A stretch of 64,000 nt of DNA, from contig AP026540.1 of assembly GCA_026075535.2 (NCBI GenBank), positions 13,392,001-13,456,000 on the forward strand, read 5' to 3'. Under the pieces are notes generated by a model that searched no databases, was not told the DNA's origin, and saw only the letters and a list, made by a program, of their open reading frames with translations. Numbering within the stretch: the stretch's first letter is position 1; the number at the start of each line of letters is the position of its first letter. Positions 55,640 through 64,000 of the stretch are shown here, one piece after another. The DNA is from Tricholoma matsutake. Its lineage: Eukaryota; Basidiomycota; Agaricomycetes; Agaricales; Tricholomataceae. The position numbers were made by a program, and so were the translations under genes.

Positions 55640-58310
55640 CTACAGTAATGTTTCCCAGTTATACTGACAATCCCTGTCCAATTCTTCATCAGATTCATCG
55701 ATTGCCATGGCAAAAGAATCTCTATCATATTCATCTTCCATTCCTGATGCCGGAGATTCCATTATCCTGGGCATGACCATCCTAGGTCTCTCAGCCTCCT
55801 GTTCCTTTGTTATTGTGCCATCACTCTCATCTACATTCTCAACCTCTGGCATGGTATTCAATGCAACCTCCGGGGCTACCACTTCTGAAGCCATCTCTCA
55901 TACATCCTGTCCACTCACCAAAGCTGCATGGGATGGTCCCGCAACAGGTCATTCTTCCTCCATTGCAGCATCAGAGGTTCAATGATACTGACCAGAAGGA
56001 TTCAGACTTGGTGTAATCCTGAGTTTGTTCAGCTGTAACATGCTGGGCTGAATAATGTTGTTGAAGACTCTTGAACTCCTTGGAGTGATAATGGGTGATG
56101 TGAAATCATTAGGGGGATAAGGGGAGGGATATGGGACAATGTTCATAGAATGTGAGGGATAGGGTGATGACGAAAAGTGGGATGGTGGCATGCTGAGACT
56201 CTCCATGGCACCTCCATCCTCAGGTGTTCGGCGGTTGGAGGGCATTGTAGGTTGGGACATGACTTTGGTCAATGTTTGCCAATGCTGTTCCAGGAGTGCA
56301 GTATGGGCATTGTGGTTGCTGATAAGCACCCTTTGGCTCATTTCCATGGCTACCATCATCTCCTTCATCTTCCTCATCTCCTCTCACATCTCTGTGACCT
56401 CCTTAGTCAGTCAGTTATTCTCCCATTGAAGCTGTTGCACCATCACCATTTCTCCCTCAACACTCGCCTCACCATTGTTGACAACTTGGACAGCCTCACT
56501 GACCTGTTCCCCTTTCCGATTTACAAAGTAAAGGTACTCCGATGGTACCTGCCCCAATGGATGCACTGTTACCACCCCTGGACTCCCTTGGCAAGTCTCT
56601 CCACCATCCAACATGGCTTCATCCTCATCCGTCTTCCTGGATTTTGACTTGGATTGACTTCTTGGCTTTGCTTTTCCTTTCACCTTTGGTGTTGCCACTG
56701 CTGCCCTTGTTGGTTTGGAAGTTGTCCCTCTCTTTGGTGTCACTGGTGGCTTTGGTGTCGATCCCCTGCTTGGGGTTGATGAAGCCTTAGCTGCCTCAGG
56801 TGGCCTTGAAGTGCTTCGGGTCCTGGTTGATCAGCGTAGGCTTGGGTTTGATGGGGAGGGTTCCAACATGTTTTCATCACCCAACACAGGTGTTGTTGGG
56901 GTTGCTCTTGGTTCTGACTTGATGACCTGTGTCTTTCCTTCCTTCGTCACTGTCGCTTTCCCTCTTGTCCACCACTCCCCAACAACCTTTGTACACTTCT
57001 GCTTGCGACCTCAACATGACAAACAAGCGGTGTTGCCCACATACACCTTCATGCTTGATTTTGATGTTGTTGCCTTGGGTTGTGATCTTCTTGAGGGTTG
57101 TGATGACCCCTCCGCAGGCTGGTCAACCTCCTCCGAATCCACATCCATCACCTCTGCTGTATCCTTCTGCTTTCCTTTAACATCCACCTTCTTCATCCTG
57201 CTCTGCCCTCTCTCTCCTGCTTCTTCCAACCAGGCCTCTTCCTTTATCTCATCAGAAGAGTCGTTCACATACTCACTGCTTTTGATATGAGTCTGTGAAT
57301 GGCTCCTCTGTCCCATGGGAGTCATTTTCAAAAGCTGGTATTGTGTTGACAGATCCACTGTCATTCTGGCCAAAGGAATGCTATGATGACTTGAAGCCAG
57401 GCCAGTTGAAGTGGGCAGTGGGGGAATAATTTGCAACATTTCATCCCTCAAATGAATCTGGATGTTGCCTGGGATGATGATTGGATTTATTATAGAGGCA
57501 GCTACTCCATTCCAAACTGCATGAGGTACTATATGTGATTCAATATGTAGATAATTCAAGCTAAACTGAGTGAAACCTACCTGGTGTCTGACGCCCTTCT
57601 GAAAACCACTCCCAAGTACTGCTGCCCTCCTCTGAAAGCATCGGGTGGTACCACAACAAGGGGTCATCCTGCTTTATCTTGCCAAAGTCGACTTCCGTTC
57701 CTTGAGTATCAGCTCGGTCAAGCTGCAAGGCCGCACTGATGAGCAGACAAGATGGGACAAAGTCATATCTGCCATCTCCCTCACATTCCGGTACATCTTG
57801 AGCACCCGATGAAGTAGTGTACTAGGAAGTACAGTTAGAAACTCATTGACAGGTAAATTGAGGTAACATACAATCCAACTCTTCAATTTTTCCTCATTTA
57901 CTGTATAGCCTTGGCCATGTTGTAGAAGAACAATCTCCAGCTTGCACTCGTTGATCCATACCAACAACTGTTGCCCGACGAGGGTATTCAATCCCTGATT
58001 TGATAGAAATGATAGGTTATAGGATGAAATTTGGATAGTTAACAGACATACTGGTGAGTTTGGAAGTTCTTGAAGGAGTAGTAAAAGATCTTCATCACCT
58101 CCAAAGATGGCCTTTGTGATGGATCGATGGAGATGTGGTTGAATGGAAGGGAGGATGTCGTTGATGTAAGATTCAGCAACTTGATTGTAGGAAGGCGTTT
58201 GCAGAGTTGATATCCAAAGCTGAAGGGCAAAGTATTGTTAATTGATTGAGTGAACAATGTTGAAGTACTGGATCGGTATTGTTTGCGAGAATCCAATTGG
58301 AACCACATGG
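55640..58310 (-). pseudogene. Agaric accessory gene with CxxC...C cluster
   Basis: Reading leftwards: a head exon with SYNQVAESYINDILPSIQPH and DEDLLLLLQELPNS (58230-58060); after an intron, LNTLVGQQLLVWINECKLEI (57991-57674); then a segment to 57011 that ends KVYVGNTACLSC and, past a TGA, GRKQKCTKVVGEWWTRGK, a short CLSC-x-GRKQKC cluster. A long Lys/Arg/Pro/Ser-rich middle follows (56900-56550), then helical segments (MRKMKEMMVAMEMSQRVLIS) and an acidic end at 55640. At least seven in-frame stops (for example at 57011-57013 and near 56850, 56408, 56378, 55978, 55948 and 55896) are all TGA. I recall similar proteins with C-x2-C...RKxxC clusters as common transposon companions in agarics; function is unknown, DNA binding is likely. 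Confidence 0.58.
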
Positions 58311-58378
58311 TAAGTCAATTGATCAATCAAGAACTTGTGTACTAAAACAATTCGAACATCCCCAAAACCAATATTCCA

Positions 58379-59693
58379 ATGCCAAAGATCAAGGTAAGTG
58401 AATTGTAATACTAATTTAGTTGTAATTACATTGTTTTCAGGTGGTCCCAAAATCAAAACAACCTGCTCCCTCTATGCCGGACTACCAACCCTCATCCAGA
58501 CTGACAAAGCGTCAAAAGTTGGACTTATCTTTGGATGGCAGTACATCTGCTGTCCCCAACCCAACACAGCTCTGCTAACTCTTTCTACTGCTGAAATCAA
58601 GCCTCCGATGGTTCATTCTGGATTTCAGCCATCTTCAAAACTGAGAACTCATCCGAAACTGAGCAGATCAATGGTCGCCAGTACCTCCACCCTCCCTGAA
58701 ACACTGGCACCTCCTCAGGTTCCAATAGCCATGATGAGACTGCCAGCTATCCATCCTCAATTTCAAGAGGGTTCTGTGGGGGGACTCATTCTGTCTTCCC
58801 AATTCTATGGCATGCCAGCACCCACACTTCCACTTGGTGGATATGTCGAGGAGGGTGATGATAGACATGTGAGGTTCAAGAGTCCACTGGAGGAGGGAAC
58901 CCCACTCCACATATGACAGGCGACTATAAACAAGCACCGGATGGAAGGAATTATGGAAGGAAATGTTAAGTTGGATTCGCTACTTCCACTGCCGTTACTG
59001 CCATTGCCGCCCCCACCTCTTCCTCTCAGGACAAGGCCTGTATTCATTCCTCACCCACCAACACCCCCAATTGTCACCATCCCAAAAACTCTGTCATCTC
59101 CAGCCTCTGACCCCATCAACTTTGCTTCTACACCTGACTATGACGTTGGAACAACAATATGTGGCAAGGAACAGCCATCCCTGAAATGGCCATGATCTCA
59201 TACACCGCCTTCTCCGACCTCTGAAGACAATCAATCACCCGAACCAGAAACTGAGGAAGAGGAGCAGGTGGACCAGCTGGGGGATGATGGTGGCGATGAA
59301 TCGGATGAGGTGGAGTTTGTGGAGGAGGAGAATCTGCAGGAGATGGTGGGGATAGTGGAAGTGGATGACATCATGCTGGGATCTGGGAAAGCGGTGAAGG
59401 GAAAGGGGAGAGCAGTAGAGGATCAGGGGGAAGGAATGATTGAAGAGTCGGCAGCTTCAGTCTGCTCCTTCCTCTTGTGGCCTGGCATCGAGGAGTTGAT
59501 GAAGGATTTGGGTTTGGAAAGTGGAAGTGGAGAGGCAATAAGAGGCATTGAGGTAAGGACAACAGCAAAGGAAAAGCAGGCCATCCTGCTCTCCAGGTTG
59601 TTGGAAGCAGAGTTATATCTTGCAGCTGGTGTTGAACAACTGCATGATTGCCTCAAGACATATGTAGCTAACAATTCAAAATTTGAGTTGTAG
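58379..59693 (+). pseudogene. Divergent accessory gene with acidic C-terminus
   Basis: A natural start is MPKIK at 58379-58393, then an intron 58394-58440 (GTAAGTG...TTTTCAG), then VVPKSKQPAPSMPDYQPSSR and LTKRQKLDLSLDGSTS. The frame changes near 58575, and the rest continues with SGFQPSSKLRTHPKLSRSMV, a proline-rich part (about 58985-59090), an acidic stretch (EDNQSPEPETEEEEQVDQ, about 59220) and a helical end (LEAELYLAAGVEQLHDCLKT) to 59693. Stops at 58914-58916 and 59193-59195 are TGA. It is head to head with the gene at 55640-58310, with about 70 bp between starts. Family unknown. Confidence 0.5.
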
Positions 59694-60640
59694 TTTACAT
59701 TATTTTAATGAATGCCAATATTGGGATGTAAGCTTGAAGCAGGAATGAGTACATCAGAGTGAATTATATTATCACTGATACTAACACTACTTAAATATAT
59801 TAGGCTGGAACAGTCCAACAAAAGTATAGAAAAGTGGAAATATACTGATGTTCTGATCTGATGTTCCCACATTGATGAACCAATTCCAATGGTACTAACC
59901 TCAATGAAATTCCAACACAATGGACTTACATCAATGGAACAATCTTCTCCCAATGTACCTACCCTGATGGTTCAATCCCGACATTCTTACCCCAATGGAC
60001 CAATCAAGATCTACTCACCGAGATGGTTCAATCCAGCCACAAGTAGAGGACAAATAAATATTCAAGGTCTACTATGAATCTATGATGCTGATATGTAATA
60101 TGGGCATTTGCTACCATGTAGTCTCTTGGAAGGCTAAGATGTAGCAATGGTAAGAGCCTCATCTCATTGTCTAATACACTGCTAACATGACCTACATGGG
60201 CCTACCATAACATTCATAGTCTACTGCTTCAATATGTCCTATAGGCCCACCCATCAGCCATGGTCTGCTCCAATGCTAACATATCACATAGGCCCACCCA
60301 TTATACATGATCCATACCAGTCCCAAAATTACACTTGGGCCCACCCCATCATCCATGGTCTACTGCTAAGTCCTCATGTCCTATAAGCCCACCCATCATC
60401 TATGGTCTATTCCAATACTAACATATCCCATGGGCCCACCCATCACATGTGGTATAAAGCTCTACTCATTTCACCCATGAGCCCATTCTATTTAAATGAA
60501 CTTATACCTGCCAGATGAGCCCACACATCTTCCATGGTCTATTACAGTCTATGGGCCCACATTAGCTGGACCATTAAATATGGCCTAAAGCCACCATTAG
60601 TTAGTCCATATATAATGGTCTAAAGTCACTGAGAGTTGTG
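59694..60640. repeat. Intergenic imperfect tandem repeats
   Basis: Units of about 30 bp around CCAATGGAC/CCTGATGGTTCAATCC fill 59875-60035. Units of about 65-75 bp around 'GGGCCCACCCATCATCCATG' and GGTCTA(C/T)T fill 60190-60560. No gene is seen. Confidence 0.55.
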
Positions 60641-61389
60641 CGCTGACAACATCCCAATGACTCTCTGGAACAGGAAGAGGGTGTAGCTTGCCAATGGGTT
60701 TGCGACAATTTTTAGTTCTTTCCCTTTATTACTCCTTCATCATATGATATATCTCTTTCTAGTTTGGATTCCAGTCTCATTTTGGCCTTATGTCTTAACT
60801 CATATCTTTTGCCTCATGTTCTACACATGTTTCTTATACCATTTTAGGAAGTTTCTTTTAAAACATATAAAACTCTGTAGTATCTACTTGGAAAAAAACA
60901 CAAGAAATTGTCTTCATGTATCATCTCATATAAAGTTTTAAGAATCTGATCTATCCTCTAAACAATCAAAACTTCTACAGGTTTTCTCAATCGACAAGAA
61001 ACCTTTGCGACCATTGTCATCCTCGATTGGCTTTTGATCCTCTCATCATTAGCACTAGTAACCATTCCAGCACTTCCTAGCCATCAGCTATAATCTTTGT
61101 ATACTATCGATTGACCAAAAGTCCTTAGAACTCACACATCGAACCTCAACAATAAACATTGTTCACCATCAATCTCATCGATCATCCTCAATATTGATCA
61201 ATACTCCATTGGACCATGCTAAACACCTTCCTCTCTTATAGAACTACCTTTACAACTGCCAACTAGTTGTCTTCCCATTGGTCAGACCACGAACATTCGG
61301 AACGTCTCGCACCCTTCCTCTGACTTGTGCAAATATCATTGGTTGCCTCATTGGCAGTTTTGGTGGTTTTCCTGGGTTGAGTACCATCA
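60641..61389 (+). mobile_element. Chimeric fragment: Gypsy-2 integrase piece fused to Gypsy-1 LTR
   Basis: Bases 60641-60706 match 42661-42726 of Gypsy-2 (integrase region, same orientation) with about eight differences. From 60710 to 61389 the sequence matches the last roughly 680 bp of the Gypsy-1 LTR (from TTTTAGTTCTTTCCC to the terminal CCATCA). The two families are otherwise unrelated, so the junction is a recombinant or template-switch product. The LTR part is more diverged than the other two copies. Confidence 0.8.
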
Positions 61390-62505
61390 ATGGTTAAGAA
61401 CTGAGAGATATGACCAAATACATTTTGATGTGAGTATTTTGTTGTGATTTGAGTAGTTGTGATTGTACTGCTTATACCTTGTGCTACAAAAATATTGACA
61501 ATTGGACATTATCCAGGGCAAAGGAATAACATACATAAATGTTTGTACCATGTGCATTTGATTCATTTAACACCCCTGACAAGTTGTAAATACACATGAC
61601 AAACTACAAACTACAAACTACAAACTACAACATGTAATACAATGTACTTTTGTTTTGGTCATATCTCAGTCAGATCTTAATGAAATCTCTTAAAATTTGG
61701 ACCAATCACTGGGGAATTACAATGTCCAAGTGCCTACATAACGATTAAACTGTCCATATAATAGTTATTGAGAAACAGATAGGTTGTATTGGCACAACAA
61801 ATTTTACAACAAAAAACTGGTTTGGACCAGTTTTTTTCGGTCCATGGACTGATATGGACTGGTCCTATGTGGTCTGGTTGTGGTCCATCGATATATGGAT
61901 CAGTCCTGGACCAGTTGCAGTTCTGGTTGCCCCATTTAGATGTAAAAAACCAGACTTAACTGGACCTTAAAACACTAGCTGCCAATCTGACCAGCAAATT
62001 TTCTTTTTATAAAGTATGACTGAAAACGAGCATGAGAAGACTATAAGATCATTACAAGATTCAATTACATATGTAGATTTTGCAGCCAAAAAACAGTCAG
62101 GAGTACAGTAAAGGTTAGGCTGGTGGCATTGACTAGTAATCAGGGGGCCATGGCAACATTGAAAATTTGAACACGACAAATCTATGGTGACCAAAGAAAC
62201 AGCATAAAGCCAGTAGAACAAGCTCGTGCTGGGAAAATCTTGCATGACAATTTGATGCATAGTAATTTAGTAATACACAGGTACCAGCCACAGTTTGTAT
62301 TTGAAAGCATGTTAGGGTTAAGGTTAACCACAGGCAAATATTACACAGCCACTGAAATTTGATGGCACGGTCCCAAAATTCAAGTTCAATGTCCTAGGCC
62401 AAGCTGACATATTGAAGGAAGACAAATACATTGAAAATGTGGTATATAAAAAGATGCTACCTGTGCACAGAGATTGAAATAGAAGAAATGTTGCTTATGG
62501 GAGTA
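61390..62505. other. Gene-poor stretch with short repeats
   Basis: ACAAACT units are tandem at about 61600-61630. The 20-mer TTGGCACAACAAATTTTACA lies at 61789-61808. GGACCAGT/ACTGGTCC words cluster at 61815-61965, partly as inverted pairs, suggesting a transposon end. No gene is supported. Confidence 0.4.
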
Positions 62506-63185
62506 TCACTGAACTGGGTCTTCAAGTTCACCATCACACTGGCCACAGTGATCATGATAAAACAGCCTTAGACTCATGACCCTCGTATGAGTATGAGCAA
62601 GCATTGATACCTCATAGAGGGACTGGACAATGCTAAAGTGACTGTAATGATGGTAGGGTACCACATCTCCTGTGTTGCATGGAGGTGAGCAATCAGCTAT
62701 GACATCTGTCAGTGAGCATGTGAAGACAGTCTGAACATTGGATATACCATCATCATCTGAGTTGCTCAGATCACCATCATCATCACTACTGGACTGGTCT
62801 TCATCATCACTGTCTGAATTGCTTTCTTCACTGTCATGGTCAGAGTCATCTGAGGAATTCATGTCAGAATCTGATTCCATAACCAGATTGTTGTACTGCT
62901 GTATGAAGTCCAGGTCCACAGGAGTTGCCCCGAGGCTCAGGATATCATGGCCTGCAATGTCTTTGTAAGTAGATTGTGTTTAAATAAAGTGTAATACCTA
63001 CATCTCGTGTATGAGGATAACACTCCTGCCCTAGCCTTAACAACATATCTTGGTCCCACCCACTCAAAGCCCTCGCTAACCCCAAAATGCAGATCATAAG
63101 GGAAATACTTCTTCAGTAAATCCATCAGAACATCTGCTGTCCACTCCAACACTTCACCTTGAGCATCATTCTCTCCTGCCTGCAT
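62506..63185 (-). pseudogene. Partial accessory gene with Ser/Asp-rich segment
   Basis: From MQAGENDAQGEVLEWTADVL at 63185 the frame reads FGVSEGFEWVGPRYVVKARA and GVLSSYTR. It appears to splice across about 41 nt (near 62962-63002, GTAGGTATT...ACAAAG) into IAGHDILSLGATPVDLDFIQ and QYNNLVMESDSD. An extreme Ser/Asp/Glu run (about 62870-62750) and a tail with a CGQCDGELEDPVQ end follow. No TGA stops were found in these parts. The N-terminus is probably incomplete. I have seen similar GxExxGPRYVVK...GHDIL...FIxxYN arrangements in agaric genes near transposons but cannot name the family. Confidence 0.5.
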
Positions 63186-63267
63186 CTTATGAGTATTTTC
63201 AGTGGAAAGCTCAGCATCTCCCTTGTCTGGTCAACAGTGATGTAATTTTCTTCTTGATGGGCTTGTG

Positions 63268-63690
63268 GCATGCAGCCATGAGCCAAGTTTAATTTGTCAA
63301 TGTGAACAAGTCAAGGCCATCTTTGCAGATGCTTTGGATGAACTCCAGATTGACCTTTGTCCTCCACCATCTGACAGTTGTCCCACAGTGCCAATTGATG
63401 AGGCACAGAAAATTCTATGGGAATTGACTGAGCTTAATTTCCACTTTGAGCTTTTGGCCCTTGACAAGCATGCCTCAGGCCTGTCACCCCACCGGGGTGA
63501 ACATGAGCAGCAGGCTATGGTGCTAAAGTGTTTTGATGTACCTTCGCTCGTCATCACCAATGTACAGCGGGCAAATTTTGGTTTGCAAGCTCATGACTGG
63601 TGAGAAAGGTTACCATTTTTGCTGGCGGTGAGGGCATTATTGAGGGATTGGGATGGACTGAAGCCGATGCCTCTTTAACTATGTGATCTG
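63268..63690 (+). pseudogene. Partial agaric accessory gene fragment
   Basis: The frame reads DEAQKILWELTELNFHFELL, ALDKHASGL, KCFDVPSLVITNVQRANFGL and QAHDW. After a TGA at 63601-63603 it continues in phase as ERLPFLLAVRALLRDWDG, then meets TAA. The pattern ELxELNFxxELLALD...ANxGL...DWxxRLPxLLxxxxLxxxW is one I recall from uncharacterised agaric proteins; Arg is expected at the TGA. Both ends are incomplete. From 63700 to 64000 nothing further is recognised. Confidence 0.5.
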
Positions 63691-64000
63691 GCCTCACATA
63701 ATATGTATACTGAAGCAGATGTCCAGCAACCTGAGGACCACATAGCTCATTTTTATATGCAAACTTTCTATCATTTATTTGGCCGTGCTGCAGTTGTTCC
63801 TACCCGGCTTCCATAATTACCTATGTATAGTATATCTTGTAAAATCTTATTATCTGTAAACATTCTTCTGTTTTATTAGTCCCCACATTGTCCCAACTTC
63901 CAGCTTGAGTCATTTTAGTATAACCCATCATACATGGTCAAAGCAAAGGTATGGTGCTACAACTATTGATGATATCCACCAATGATTTGGGATAATTTGA

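Noticed and set aside
61815..61965. Helitron end
   Set aside because: GGACCAGT-type inverted words are present, but I see no TC start, no CTRR end with the proper hairpin, and no Rep/helicase gene.
1546..63603. Use of TGA as a sense codon in this genome
   Set aside because: The TGA codons replace CGA in decayed repeats, while the secreted-protein gene and other frames use normal stops. Deamination explains the pattern without code change.

Overview
The window looks like accessory, transposon-packed DNA from an Agaricomycete (mushroom-forming basidiomycete). The evidence is fungal introns of about 45-60 nt with GT-AG ends, the classes of elements present, and several uncharacterised protein families that I know only from agaric genomes. 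A Gypsy element at 41112-47157 is 6,046 bp with 425/426-bp LTRs. From memory that is very close to marY1 of Tricholoma matsutake, so a Tricholoma-like genome is my best guess, unverified. Only one gene looks intact and host-like: a three-exon gene for a small secreted six-cysteine protein (27391-27995, minus).

Layout. (1) 1-14544: a Copia element (minus strand) bounded by a GGAGA target duplication; a 10.3-kb Gypsy element is inserted in it (281-10584). That Gypsy element carries a spliced antisense accessory gene and an internal exact copy of its polypurine tract. (2) 15174-19300: a second Copia copy, truncated at its 5' end. (3) 21320-23295: a terminal-inverted-repeat element with an outward-facing tRNA-like promoter in each arm. 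(4) 23.7-29.2 kb: tandem repeats, a TET/JBP dioxygenase relic beside a CACTA-type transposase fragment, a Copia gag relic, a 154-bp TA-flanked hairpin MITE, the secreted-protein gene and a Plavaka-type transposase fragment. (5) 29.9-32.9 kb: a divergent gene pair, one member coding for a 39-40-residue 'IPGSP/IPDS' repeat protein that is split by a solo LTR. (6) 32.9-34.1 kb: tandem and palindromic repeats. (7) 34.3-51.15 kb: a PIF/Harbinger region (transposase plus Myb/SANT gene). A Tad-like LINE is inserted in its Myb/SANT gene, and the marY1-like Gypsy is inserted in ORF2 of that LINE, giving three nested layers with target duplications at the two inner levels. (8) 52.1-59.7 kb: decayed multi-exon accessory genes around a 1.2-kb 13-bp minisatellite whose polarity inverts. 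(9) 60.6-61.4 kb: a fragment fusing Gypsy-2 integrase sequence to the Gypsy-1 LTR. (10) 62.5-63.7 kb: two further decayed accessory genes.

The unifying signal is how these genes are broken. Almost every in-frame stop I checked in otherwise readable genes is TGA, and where family knowledge tells me the expected residue it is usually arginine (CGA to TGA, a C-to-T change at CpG). LTR pairs differ in the same way. This points to methylation-driven CpG deamination rather than random decay. Gene functions below rest on motif reading and memory of families; no searches were run.
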